NCBI GenBank assembly: GCA_051294375.1
Contig: CM119263.1
Location: forward strand, 5,933,253-5,997,252
Length of the DNA: 64,000 bases
Reading direction: 5' to 3'
From: Paraspadella gotoi
Taxonomy: Eukaryota > Chaetognatha
Program-made: the position numbers and the translations under genes
Shown: positions 1 to 17,521 of the stretch, one piece after another
Position numbering within the stretch: the first letter of the stretch is position 1
How the letters are laid out: each line of letters starts with the position of its first letter
The notes under the pieces: model-generated
What the model saw: the letters and a program-made list of their open reading frames with translations, nothing else
Told to the model about the DNA's origin: nothing
Databases searched by the model: none

Positions 1-1474
1 AAGCACAGTGTTGGGGAGGTCTTCTGCTTGACCCAAGCAACGCAATCGTGGTCTTTTCCTTGTGGTGAACGACACCAGGGAAGAGGAAGTTTAGTTGAGG
101 AAAATCTGTCTTGGTTTTGATTCCACCAAAAGTTGACGTCTGATCCTCTTTTAAAAAATCCCGTCCAAACGCGGAGAGGATTTTCGATCCGTGAGTCGGG
201 CGATCGACGTCGTCGGCGATTTGACTGTGATTCCGGGATGGAAATTACATTCGGGTATTGGGTGGCATTTGCAGGGGATGGGAGAGAGAATTTTCCTTCG
301 GGCGTTGAACCGACGAGATTAATTATAGCTTCGTTGCTTGGGATTGCTTGGTTTGCAAGCTCTTTGTAAATTGTGAAATTTGTGGCGTTTGTTATTTCAA
401 TATTCGTAATTGGAGCAAATGTGGAGGCGACTGAGGCTGTGGTTGCATCGATTGTCGCTCTGACAGTGGTTGCTTCTCGGTTGGCGACTGAGGTCGTGGT
501 AACAACATTTGTGGCTCCGGCAGTCGTGGCGTCTTGGTTGGAGACTGAGGTTGTGGTTGCAACGTTTGTAGCTCCGTAGTCTGTGGTGTCTTGGTTGGCG
601 ACTGAGGTTGTGGTTGCAACATTTGTGGCTCTGGCAGTTACGGCATCTTGGTGACTGAGTGTTGTGTGCAACATTTGTGGCTCCAACTGTCGTGGCGTCT
701 TGGTTGGTGACTGAGGTTGTGGTTGCAACGTTTGTAGCTTTGATGGTTGTGTTGTCTTGGTTGGCGACTGAGGTTGTGGTTGCAACATTTGTGGCTCCGG
801 CAGTCATGGCGTCTTGGTTGGTGACTGAGGTTGTGGTTGCAACGTTGTAGGTCCGGTTGGTTTTGTGGTAAGTCGGCTTGGTTGGTGACTGAGGTTGTGG
901 TTGCAACGTTTGTAGGTCCGGTGGTTGTGGTGTCTTGGTTGGTGACTGAGGTTGTGGTTGCAACGTTTGTAGCTCCGGTGGTTGTGGTGTGTTGGCTGGT
1001 GACTGAGGTTGTGGTTTTAACGTTTGTAGCTCCGGGGGTTGTGGCGTCTGTGTTGGCGATTCTGGTGACGGCAGAGGATTTAGTTTGGGTTTCAGCTGAC
1101 GTCGGTTGCTGCAAAATTGTCTTCAATGTCGGAAGAAATGCTGAGTCACTCTCGCGATAGGATTCCTCTTGAGATCCTTGTCTCCCGAACAATGAAGACA
1201 ATGGCGCGAGAACTGAAGCAACCTTTGGTTCTTGAAGGACAGAATCCTCAGTTGTCTTTGTCATCGACATCCCGAGTGCGTCGTCGTCCACGACGTCTTT
1301 GAGGCGTTCGATGGAGAATCGCGAAGACGCGAGTCTGACGCCAAATTTAGTCCAACATCTTTCAACCGATTGTCGCCAGTCGAGTCGCTCGTCCACGATG
1401 GTTAATGGAAGAATCTCAGGGCGAAGAGGAGAGAAGAAGAGAGGGAGAAGGAGGAAGATGGATAGGCAGCGCAT
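1..1474 (-). CDS. Secreted C-type-lectin-domain protein split by a Thr-rich repeat insert (3' end outside window)
   Basis: Read on the minus strand. An ATG at 1474 starts a good signal peptide (MRCLSIFLLLPLFF). Next comes the first half of a CTLD at about 1400-1290: LDWRQSVERC, then GVRLASS, matching the W-x-x-A..C..G..LA helix-1 signature. A long Thr-rich tract follows (about 1050-430, units like ATNVATTTSVTNQD), then the second CTLD half at about 185-1 with VWTGFF (the WIGL position), FWWN (the W-x-W position) and KDHDCVAW. The last cysteine and stop lie beyond position 1. From about 650 to 1 I traced an uninterrupted reading frame by hand. The frame shifts twice inside the repeat (near 841-882 and 621-672), so this is a pseudogene, an assembly error in the array, or a gene with unseen splicing. 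The exon could instead begin at an acceptor (CCCTGAG) near 1425. CTLD assignment is family knowledge; function and ligand are unknown. Confidence 0.55.
421..1060. repeat. Coding minisatellite, ~57-bp unit, about 11 copies
   Basis: Imperfect tandem units of about 57 bp. On the minus strand each encodes about 19 residues of the ATNVATTTSVTNQD type. One unit is 7 bp too long (841-882) and one is 5 bp too short (621-672) relative to neighbours, which changes frame. The other two minus frames (Pro/Gln-rich and Cys/His/Asn-rich) and a plus frame (Val-rich) are also largely open, because the unit length is a multiple of three and stop-poor. Confidence 0.85.
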
Positions 1475-1483
1475 GGTAGAGAG

Positions 1484-1486
<3 letters not shown>

Positions 1487-1529
<43 letters not shown>
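1487..1529. repeat. (GA)n microsatellite
   Basis: Perfect GA dinucleotide run immediately upstream of the minus-strand start codon at 1474. It would lie in the 5' UTR or promoter of the lectin-like gene. Confidence 0.95.
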
Positions 1530-1532
<3 letters not shown>

Positions 1533-1599
1533 ATTTTCAAAGAATTCCACGTAATTTCAGTTTTCTTTTTTTTTCCGATTGATTTCGATTCCGATTAAA

Positions 1600-1827
1600 G
1601 TTGATCAAAAAAATTCTGAAGTGACGGACTTTGCCATGATCCTTTTTTAGAAGTATGCTTCTCAGATAATGACTCTTTCTCTATCAGTGACTCTGTCTCT
1701 CGCTCGGACCCGCTTGAGTTTCGAATTAGTTTTCGTCATCGAGATAATTTACGCGATTTTTTTTCAAGCGGAACTTGAATGGTTTTTACCCGAGTCATGA
1801 GGGATAGACTTATGGATAAAAAAACAA

Positions 1828-1896
<69 letters not shown>

Positions 1897-3030
1897 GAGT
1901 CAAACAGACAAATTAAATATAAAAATTATGAGAAGAAAAGAGAAAAATAGCCACACCTGATAAAATTCCCAGCTGGACTAAAAAAGATTGAAATTGAAAA
2001 CAAGAATATCTATAATTATAATATTATAATAGAATAGAAATATAAATATAACCGTTAACTATGTATTCATAAACTAGTGGATGAATTGACTAACCCTAAC
2101 CCTAAACGACAACCATAACAACAACTTATATTGACAATCAGGATCAAAAGCGAAATCAACAGCCTGTTCCGATTGCCTTCGTTCAGTTTGGAAACGCGTC
2201 AAGAACAACGATTCTTTGGTCAGATGAGTCTCTGTCTCTCTCTGTCTTTGTTTTAGTCTTTGTCTTTATCACTTTTTATCTGTGTCACTTTGTCCCTCAT
2301 TTTGATTCTTTGTCTATCTGTCAGTCGGTCTTTTTGTTTTAGTTCCTTTTCCCTTATATCAATTAACTTTGTTTATTCCATTTCCTGTTGCCTACGAAAT
2401 TCTGCTGAGTATAAAGCGTCATAAAAAGGAACGATTCGAAGAGAACGAGAGAAGGGATTTTTTTCTCATTGATGTACTGTATGAAAGTTTCAAGGTTACT
2501 TGTTTTAGCATATTTTTGAAGAAAATTTGTTTAAATATTAGAAAAATACAGTTAATACTTTTGTCAATTAAAGAAAAAACTTTTAAGTTAGCACAATATA
2601 TTTTAAGAATCTAACAATAAAATTTAGTATTATCTACTTTTAGCATATTTGTGAATATTTTAAAGTGTGATGGAGGTTAGTGTTGTCTTTTGGAAATAGA
2701 GGGATCATCTAAATTTCTTAATTTTATCTAATTTTTATATACTTTTCATTCAAATACCATCGATTTGTTTAGAATGAAATCTTATGGGCTTTTTCGTCAT
2801 TAAAATTTGTATGCAAATTATTTATTATTATTTGTTTATATTAATTTTTTATCAGTCAAAGTGATCAGTCGGAATGAGTCAGAGTATTTTTTACAATATC
2901 CCGATTCATTTAGGTTTAATCCTTCTCCTTCCGGTCATTCATTTTATTTTGTCTCCCTCGATACCAATTTTTCGTTAAGCATTAATATTTAATGAGCACT
3001 TGGAATCATTTTATCATTTTCCTCTTCCCC
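1600..3030. other. AT-rich intergenic or intronic DNA, no supported gene
   Basis: Mostly AT-rich, with CT-rich patches at 2225-2340 and a GATA array. The upstream STAM exons must lie here or earlier, but none could be placed with confidence. Two telomere-like CCCTAA units at about 2092-2104 are too few to mean anything. Confidence 0.6.
1829..1896. repeat. (GATA)n microsatellite
   Basis: About 17 tandem GATA units, essentially perfect. Confidence 0.97.
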
Positions 3031-3032
3031 AG

Positions 3033-5943
3033 GTTGGACTCCACGCGGTCTCCCTTCTCGACTTCCTCGTCAAGAACGCCGGAGTTCAGTTCCTCGGAGT
3101 TCTTGATGATCGAGATTTCGTTTTGAAGATGAGCGACTTCGTGAAGACAAAATTAGAGGAAAAGCAGCAGCACCACAAACCGGTCGCAGAGTCCCTGAAA
3201 GGTGAGCACCACCGCGGCACCACTTTCCGGTCGCAGAATCCGTGAAAGGTGGTTGTACAACCCCTTATGAATTGCCTATATTAATCGAACAATATCATTT
3301 TGAAAGTAATGAGAATTTGAAATTTGATTAACAGAGAAAGAGACATACAAAATTACCAACCAACCAAGAAGTGACTCGAAAGTTTCTCGCAACGGAAATA
3401 AAAAGAAAATTGATATTTTAATTATTTGTTTAATAACAAAGGCTAAGTAAAACATCTTTAATCAGAATAAAAACCCCCAACTACAGCGCGCATCCAAGAA
3501 TGGGCTGAAGGAGAAATGAAGCACATAACTTGGATTCCTGTTGGTCCATTTGAGGAAAGAAGAAAAGAAAGGAGCAACGTCAGGGGTCTATATAACATCA
3601 TGAGGAGACAGGGGTGAGAGAGATAAATGGAAAGATAACAATATTACGTGTTTAAGTAATTTTTATAATTATGAAATTTCAACAGCCAATATAAAAATTA
3701 TTCATTCTCTTAATAAAAGAATAATAATAAAATCGCAGGTCCTTGCAAGTCTTTAATCCAGTCTCTCTCACAGTCTAGTTTATTCACTATCGATTCATCT
3801 GGCTTCTCTGTTAATAAAGTTGTATAATGTTTCAAAGAAAAGAAAAAATATTTAAATTGTATAAAAGGATTACTCTATTATGTTATAAATATAACGATAT
3901 TTTTTCTTTCTCTTAGTTACTCGTTTCCGCCTTTGAAATTCGTCGATTCTTTGGCATCAGAAACAACGATGGAATCAGAAATCGAGAGAAGAGAAAAAGA
4001 AGAATTGGACAGAGCGATTCAGGTCTTTGTGATTCAAATCTTCAAATCTTCAAATCTTCAAATCATCGCCAAATCATCGCCAAATCATCGCCAAATCGTT
4101 TAGGGTCATGGTGATTCTTGTTGCTGTTTACTTTAAAACTTTGATTCTTTAAATTATGGAAATCGCCTAATCGCCAAATTTCCTCATCTCCAAACCCCCA
4201 GGCTTCCTTGCGCGAAACTTCGCTTCCAAAATCTCCGCCGCCTCCTTACGAATTTTCCGTCCCTGCACACGTCAATGCTCCATCGCACGCATCAACTTCC
4301 GCCTCGCATGCATCGACCTCCGCTTCGCACGCTGCGTCACCTTTTTCCCACGCAGCGCCAGCTTCTGCGGCGGAAATCCGTTCTACACAGAATCGGGCAA
4401 CTTCCATTTATCCTGGATATCAAATTTGTGAGAGTCACATGAAAATGACATCCTGATGTCATGAAGAAATGCGAAAGAAGACATAAAATTGACGAGATTG
4501 AAAACTGTTATAACTTTGATGTGCGATCAACACAAAAAAGTTATGGCATGAAAAGGACGATCTTAAGGCATGCTTGGCTGAGCTCATAACCCTCTAGCTT
4601 TTTTATCTATCAAGGACTAATATCAATGTCTCTGCTTGTCTCTGACCGACATTATTTCCTCCCTGCAGTGGCCGACAATCCCTGGCCGCCAAAACTCGTC
4701 CGCGCCATCTATGACTTCGAAGCGATGGAGGCCGACGAATTATCTCTCTCCGTGGGCGATCTCGTCAAAATCTTTGACGCCACCGACGCGAGTTGGTGGC
4801 GTGGGAAGAACGCCACATCCGGGGGGGAGGGACTGTTCCCCGCCTCATTTGTGGAGGAGGAGGGGAAAGGGGGAGAGTAAGAGAGGGTGGGAGGGGAGGA
4901 AAACGTGAGAAGACTGAGGGGAAGGGAGAAAGGGGAAGGGGGAAAAAAGGAGGTGGTTGGAGGAAGGTGAAACGTTAGAGGGGAAGGAGAAGAGAAAGGG
5001 GGGGGAAGTAAGAGGGGAAGCGGAAGGGAATAGATTTGAGAGGATAGTTAGAGGAGGATGGGATTATGAAAAAAAGGAACGAGAAATGAAGGGAAGAGGG
5101 AAGGAGAGAAAACATCCTCATGTTTTGATTCTTCACCCGAGGAGGCGAAAACGTCGTTTTTCCGCTTTATTTCTTTCAAGAAAAAACGAGAAATTCACGA
5201 AGAAAGAGGAGGGAAAAAAAGAAAGAAAAGAAGAGAAGAAAAGAGAGGAAGAGAAGGAGAGAAAAGAGGAAAGGGAGGAATCTCCCTCGATGGTGGCGCC
5301 AGTTATCGACGAGGAAAAGATCAAGAGGGCGCTTCACCTCATTCAACACGTCGATCCTTCGCGAACGAAAGACGAGGATGAAGATCGAAAATTGGAAGAG
5401 TTGGAGGCGAGTTTATTGGAGGGGGGCGTGGGGGGGGGGAAGTGATCAGCTGGAGAGTCAATTGAATAGGGAAATTAGATTTTTAAAATGGTATCAAAAT
5501 ACAATTTTAATAAAGGTTATATTGAATATCAAAATAGCTTTTGAAAGCAGGCAGTAGGGTTTTCTTAAATGATAGATATACCATTTTGTATTGTTCAGTG
5601 TTTAATGTACTTCCTTCTTCGTATTTTTTTCCCCCACCGCCAGACGGAATGCCTGGCCATGGGGCCCGAGATCGACGCTACGCTCGAGGCGACGGACAAG
5701 CGACATCTGGAGATCATGGATTTGAACAAACGTCTGGCAGATGCATTACAGATGTATCACTTTCTCATGATCAGAGAGAAACAGGCGCAAGGTAAGGGGA
5801 GGAGGAAGAGGATGAGGAGGAATTGGAAGATGACATAAATAATTGAATTAAAGATTTGTAAACTGAAATTAATTAACTAAAGATAGACATTTCTTCCTTA
5901 AGATGGCTCTCTGCCCGGAAATCCACAATCGACATTTGGTTAG
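3033..5943 (+). CDS. STAM: STAM-like endosomal sorting adaptor (ESCRT-0), 5' end missing
   Basis: Eight exons with GT/AG borders and matching phases: 3033-3201, 3487-3613, 3917-4022, 4202-4427, 4669-4876, 5181-5427, 5644-5791, 5903-5943 (stop TAG). Together they give 423 codons plus stop. The order matches STAM. First is the C-terminal part of a VHS domain (LHAVSLLDFLVKNAG, then RDFVLKMSDFV, then IQEWAEGE). A ubiquitin-interacting motif is split by an intron (EELDRAIQ / ASLRE). An SH3 domain follows (VRAIYDFEAMEADELSLSVG, SWWRG, GLFPASFV). Then come the VIDEEKIKRALHLIQ and TECLAMGPEIDATLEATDKR segments of the coiled-coil core that pairs with HRS. In the family the protein binds ubiquitinated cargo on early endosomes. 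The linker after SH3 is a Lys/Glu-rich tract from purine-rich DNA. The C-terminus after the core is very short, and the last exon and the 5427 donor (GTGGGG) are the weakest calls. Confidence 0.88.
3670..3876 (+). repeat. Dispersed element family, copy 1 (diverged)
   Basis: Diverged copy of the roughly 270-bp element described at 7781. It shares the CCAATATAAAAA start region, the 'GCAGGTCC.TGCAAG' and 'CTCTCTCACAGTCT.GTTTATTCACT' regions, and the 'ATTGTATAAAAGGA.TACTC' end. It lies in a STAM intron. Confidence 0.65.
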
Positions 5944-6770
5944 GCCGACAAGCCGACAACCCCGTGATCGATTAGTCGACAAGCCGACGATTGATTGGCG
6001 GCCTCGTTCGACTGACGTGAGAAATATCAGTGCTGTTGATTTACCGACAAAACGACGCGAGTGACCGACAGGAGCGAATGACAATGAAATCAAAGAAAAA
6101 GTGATAATTTCACATATTGTGTAGGTGAAATATTTAATGAGTGATCATTACAAACTTTGAAACACATTTTGTTTCTTTTTTTTGACTTTTAATGCTGTCA
6201 GGGACACGATATATTTTATTGTATTTTTAAAATGTGTATGGTGGACTAAAATCCACCAACGGTTCATCAGCGGCCGTTGGTGCCGGAGGCAAGTCATTCG
6301 CCTCCCAACCCAAAGGTCCCGGGATCTAGCGCAATGGTCGCGTAGCAGTTGTGAAACAGTTATGAGGGTCGGGGCCCCTAACCCGCCTGTAACTCGGTGT
6401 TACAGCCTGATCCGAAGCTCAGGTACTGCTTATATTGAATGGTTCTGTCACTAACACATAATAATAATCACTGTCTCTTCATCGGTGAGTCTGACTTCCG
6501 AACACAACAGCAACAACAACACTTTCTGGCGACATACCTCAACCTGGCGATGCACTTTCCGCCCACAACACATCATCCCGGAGAATATTGTTAATAAAAT
6601 AAATATTTTAAATATTTTTCTTTCATTTCTAGCTTTAAGTTTGATATAATTTACAAACAATATTACATTTGAACCCATCGTTCGTTAGTCTTTTGTCGAA
6701 ATCGAGAAGCTGAAATCTTCCAGGTTTTCAACTTCGTCGACGAGACACTGGGCGTCTTCATTTTCGATCT
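5944..6770. other. STAM 3' flank and intergenic DNA
   Basis: Holds short GACAAGCCGAC-type repeats at 5943-6065 and a GC-rich tRNA-like segment at 6235-6420. No convincing coding exon on either strand. Confidence 0.5.
6235..6420 (+). repeat. Possible tRNA-derived SINE or degenerate tRNA-like sequence
   Basis: A GC-rich island in AT-rich surroundings. TAGCGCAATGG at 6327-6337 fits the pol III A-box consensus TRGYNNARNGG exactly. About 45 bp downstream GGTCGGGGCCCC occupies the place of a T-arm/B box but lacks the GTTCRA core. No complete cloverleaf or terminal duplication was found. Confidence 0.3.
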
Positions 6771-6774
6771 CGAA

Positions 6775-6935
6775 TTGACCAATCAGCGACAAGACCAATC
6801 AAGTATTTCCCAATCAGCGACAAGACCGATCGATTATCTTCCAACCAGCGACGAAATGGATCGAGTAACGTCCAATCACGAGTCTTAGTTCAATTCCCTT
6901 GTGAGGATTCACTTGAGATTCTGACCAATCAGCGA
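6775..6935. promoter_or_regulatory. Cluster of five CCAAT boxes (candidate promoter)
   Basis: CCAAT occurs at 6779, 6795, 6810, 6872 and 6925, three times in the extended form CCAATCAGCGA. Such clusters are typical NF-Y sites in animal promoters. The next coding start downstream is the small membrane protein at 7437, about 0.5 kb away, so this is its likely promoter. A 5' UTR of that length is inferred, not seen. Confidence 0.45.
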
Positions 6936-7436
6936 AGAGGCGTCGAAAGAAGGCCGAGATTAAACTGCCGAAGACTTCAAGGGCATCCAAAGGGCATCAG
7001 CCATATTTTTAATCTTTTTTAGTTAAATCTAATATAATTTAGGTAAGTTGTTTGAACTTTTCAACGAAATGTTACCAGCTAAAGTACAAGTATTCACTAT
7101 GTATGAAAATCAGAATGTGAAATCAGAATTACATACTTTTTCCCACATGATAACTAACAATGTTCGGCATTTAGTTAAATAATGACATTAGAACAAAATT
7201 AAGGGTTATTTCTAAAACTTTTATGTATAGATTTTTGGTCAGATAAATATTGAATATTCTTCGTTGTCCATACTTCATACTGTCCGTCCGTCAATTACTA
7301 CATTGTGGACGCAACAAGTTGCGTCCACAACATCCCTATTTAGTCGTTCCTTCAAGGGAAGAAATGGTTGTGTAACCATCTACCAAAATTATTTAACAAT
7401 TTCGTTGGTATTTTAATTATTTCATTCAGAATAAAA

Positions 7437-8270
7437 ATGGCGAAATTCGGTTCAATTTTCGCTTTGGCTTTTGTCTTCTTCCTCATCGCTCAATGTTTCG
7501 CCGATAATGGATCAGGTTTTTATTATTGATACATTTTAAACCAAAGTATTATTATTATTACTTAATCAATAATCATAATTAATTTTTAAAATTTGTTGTT
7601 GTTTTTCTCAGGCGAAAGAAATAAAAGAGAATCAGAAGATTCTGATTCTTCGGTCAACGAACTTTATGGAAGGTAAAGACTTTTTAATTATTAACAATAA
7701 TTAACAATTGATAAAGACGATAATTATTGTCGGTTGTGAAGACATAGTATACCACTGTGCAAGTGAGAAGTGTGAGTGCATATGAAATTGGTACAACCAA
7801 TATAAAAAATAAAAAAATTTTCCATTCATTTAATAAATAAGCTATCTTGCCCCTGACTTTGGACAGGCTTTGGTGGTTTAAGGCCTCCATCACTCTTACA
7901 AGATAATGACATAGCAGGTCCCTGCAAGCTTTCAATCAAGACTCTCTCACAGTCTCGTTTATTCACTCCCAGAGTACCTGGCTTCCCTATCAATGAAGTG
8001 GAAAATATTTCAAAGAATGTTTCAATTGTATGAAAAGACCACTCCCTTAAGTATTAGATCGGGGAATACTTATCGAACTCCGCACTAGCATCAAAATAAA
8101 AGGAGCTGAATTTTATGAAATTGGTACAACCAATATAAAAATTTTCCATTCATTTAATAAATAAGCTATCTTGCCCCTGACTTTGGACAGGCTTTGGTGG
8201 TTTAAGGCCTTTTTCTTTCGACATTTTTTTAATTCTTGAGAAATTCTTTTTTCAGACAGTTTAATATTAT

Positions 8271-8326
<56 letters not shown>

Positions 8327-8561
8327 ACTTTCTGTCTGAATATGAACAAAATAGGAATTGATGTCATAGTAATTTTAAAGACCCTTAAAAACCAAACAAA
8401 ATGATATTAATTACTCTCTTCCACAATTCCAATTCCATTCCAGACCCTCCCATTACCAATTCGAGATGTACAGACTTGCTGCAGTCTTTGGTTTTATCGG
8501 ATTTGCTGTCATCATGGGATTCGTCGTCTACAAGCTATGCAGCACTCATAACATACAGTAG
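7437..8561 (+). CDS. Small single-pass membrane protein with signal peptide, 85 aa
   Basis: Three exons with consistent phase: 7437-7515 (ATG), 7612-7672 and 8444-8561 (stop TAG). Residues 1-22 form a signal peptide (MAKFGSIFALAFVFFLIAQC, cleavage probably after FA). A short acidic ectodomain with ERNKRESEDSDSS follows. Then comes a hydrophobic helix at about residues 57-76 (AAVFGFIGFAVIMGFVVYKL) and a short cytoplasmic tail ending STHNIQ. The NKRE sequence could be a dibasic cleavage site. I do not recognise a family. Intron 2 carries two copies of the dispersed element and a (CT)n run. The CCAAT cluster at 6.8 kb is the probable promoter. Splice sites are good (TTCTCAG, CATTCCAG), and the hydrophobic layout argues against a chance ORF. 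Confidence 0.65.
7781..8050 (+). repeat. Dispersed element family, best copy (~270 bp)
   Basis: Begins near ATGAAATTGGTACAACC, includes CTTTGGACAGGCTTTGG and GGTCCCTGCAAGC, and ends near AAAAGACCACTCCC. Related copies lie at 3670-3876 (+), 8114-8210 (+, 5' part only), 42375-42399 (fragment, reverse), 45831-46070 (-) and 56815-56998 (-). No coding capacity and no clear terminal inverted repeat, so it is a non-autonomous element of unknown class. Confidence 0.8.
8114..8210 (+). repeat. Dispersed element family, truncated copy
   Basis: Near-identical to the first ~100 bp of the 7781 copy, ending at GGTTTAAGGCC. Its closeness to that copy suggests a recent local duplication. Confidence 0.8.
8272..8324. 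repeat. (CT)n microsatellite
   Basis: CT dinucleotide run with one TTT interruption, in intron 2 of the small membrane-protein gene. Confidence 0.95.
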
Positions 8562-9667
8562 TCATGCTGCAGCGTTTTGATACTGTAGGCGCGCAGCACC
8601 GATTGATTACAGTAACACAGCATTTCGGTGGGCGCCTTCATCCTCATCTCATTCCCACTCGACGCGCGATGGAAAACAACAACAACAACGATTGGGCAAC
8701 CTTTATAAAAAAAAACATTATGAGCGAAAAAGCGTTTTAAATGCATTTTGGCTAATTAGCTTAGTTAAAATAAGTTTAAGGATTTAGTAGCATTCGGTGG
8801 AGGGCTAGGGTTTGGTCACCCTATTATACGGCAGTTAACATCTATTGATGACTATGGCGGATGACAAAATGAAAGTGTCGCCCAAAAGAGAAACAAAAAC
8901 TTGGATTCATTCGCGCGTCGCTCATTTCAATTTTTTTTTCATTTTTGTTCCAATCGCTTCACTTATTTGGGGTAGAAGTCAATTTATAGGAGGTTTTTCG
9001 TTTGTTTGGTCTTTTTTTTTCGTTTTAAATACATCTTTGTTATGTCATGTTTGAACATACAATTGTATAAATCGTTGTTTAAAACAATACTACCAAAATG
9101 AAAACAAAATGTGTAGCAACTTTGTTGAGTTTAAATTCCATCATTGTCTGAAGTTTCGATTGTTATTTTGTTCTCTTTTGTAATAAATGAATTCAGCTTT
9201 AATCAACTTAATCGTTTTAATATTAGAATAAAGAATCAGTTTAGATTGGATTGGAATAATTAAAATAAAAAAAATGAAATAATAAGCTTTTGTTTTTCCA
9301 TTATATATTTCTCATTGGCTACCCTCTGACGTAGAGCATCCGAATAATTATAAAACAAAAGACCTCTCAAGATGAAATTCAAACCGAATTCTTAAGTGCA
9401 TGAAAAAAATTATAAGATTGTATGAATCTACATACTAACTACTAAGCTCCGAAATCTTTAAAGTGCTGGTTTTCTAAGTTTGAACTTTTAATTAAAAATA
9501 TGTATTGATTATTTCTTTCTAAACAGATACGTTAAAGAATACTACTAATGTAGATTCTTAAAAAGCAAATGTTTTGATTTTATATTCAAAGTATGAGACC
9601 AAAAAAAATAATAGCACAATTTTCAGATCTGTTTATAATTTGGACAAGAACAACGTGGGATCCCTCG

Positions 9668-9714
<47 letters not shown>

Positions 9715-10102
9715 TGGAAACAAGTTTCGCCTGTTCGACCGGATTAGTTAGCAATCACCTTGCGAAGTCATCGACATTAGGTAATTAGTGGAGGTAACTC
9801 GACAAAAAAAATCAAATCCAAGTTCATCGGGATAAACTATAAAAGATATCACACAAACAACAATAGAAGACGTAAAAACGATGGATATAACAAAGGGTCT
9901 AAACAAAGGAAGGAAGATGGCACCAGATTTGAGTCACACGTTCAGTTTGATGAGATCAACTAAAAACTTCGTTAACCAACTGATTCACAGTCAAATTCTT
10001 GTCTTTGCGCAAAATCGTGAATCGGTCGTGAACTCTGAAAAAAATAAATGGTCACGTGATATAAAAATGATGACGGATGTAGTATGTGAGTTTGAGCATC
10101 AC
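8562..10102. other. Intergenic DNA between convergent genes
   Basis: AT-rich, with a (GA)n run at about 9670-9710. The last exon of the nuclear receptor (helices 11-12) should lie here on the minus strand, but no acceptor plus in-phase LEHL-like exon was recognised. Confidence 0.5.
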
Positions 10103-13256
<3,154 letters not shown>

Positions 13257-14212
13257 AATTGCACTGACGAAACGAGTTTTGTTTTTTTTTCTGTTGTTTT
13301 ATTTAATTTTAATTCTCATTTTTAATTCTATTTGTTTCTTTATTATTCTTTCGTTGATTTTGAGTTCAAAAATCTTTCGTCAAGTTTGGATTTTTTTTTT
13401 TTTTTTTTTTTTGCTTCATTTACATAACGAGCAATAAGTTCGGCAATTCTCTCTGTCTCTGTCAGCCGGACATTGCGACGTCGGAACGAGAGAAGAGACG
13501 TGAGAGGAGAGAGATGAGGGAAGGAGGACTGAGGAGAGACGAGGGATCTGACGAGACAGGAGAGAGGAGGAGAGAGGAGAGACGAGAGAGAGAGAGAGAG
13601 AGAGTAGCCGTTTTCTGATGCAGTTTCTCTTTGCTCGTTTTAGTTACGCAATCAACTTCTGGAGAACATTTCTTGTTTCTTTCCAACTAAAAAAAATAAT
13701 TGTATACCAATCAATTTACCATTCAATCAATCAATAAAATCATTTCGGGCTCCCGTTCCTCTTCGTTTTTTTTCTCAAGCAGCTCGTTCTCTTTTACAAA
13801 ATGAAAATTTATTGGGAGCCCGAATTTCAGAGCTCGACTGATCCAGTGCAGCTGAAATGCGGCTGAGCTGCGGTCGGGCTTGACAAAGCGGCGAATGCGG
13901 CAGCGGACAGAGTTTAACATTTCGATTCACGATTAATTCAATGGGTTTTTTTTTTCAGCGGAGATAATTGGCAATATGGTACTTAAATATGTCTTTATAT
14001 TATATTAACTTTAAAAGTGTTTTAACTGCCCAAATAGTCGTTTTAAGAAATAAAAAACGCTAAACTATAGGCGGGGTGAACTTATGCAATGCCCGACTAC
14101 ATTTCTATATTTTCATGACAAAAAAGTTATATTTCTTGTCTAACAATAAGAAAATTGATTACAATTTTACTTCATTCTTGTTATTACTCTTTTAATGTTT
14201 TATTATTTCCAG
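13257..14212. other. Upstream of the receptor DBD, unresolved
   Basis: Contains T-runs, a GA-rich patch at 13.5-13.6 kb and short open frames on both strands at 13462-13920. A TTTTTTTTCAG acceptor at about 13950-13960 on the plus strand precedes a possible mini-exon. 5' exons of the nuclear receptor would be expected here, but none is secure. Confidence 0.4.

Positions 14213-17521
<3,309 letters not shown>

Noticed and set aside
2092-2104. Interstitial telomere repeat
   Set aside because: Only about two CCCTAA units.
2369-2614. Possible upstream VHS exon of STAM (AYEILLSIKRHKK)
   Set aside because: No acceptor and no in-phase donor; similarity too short.
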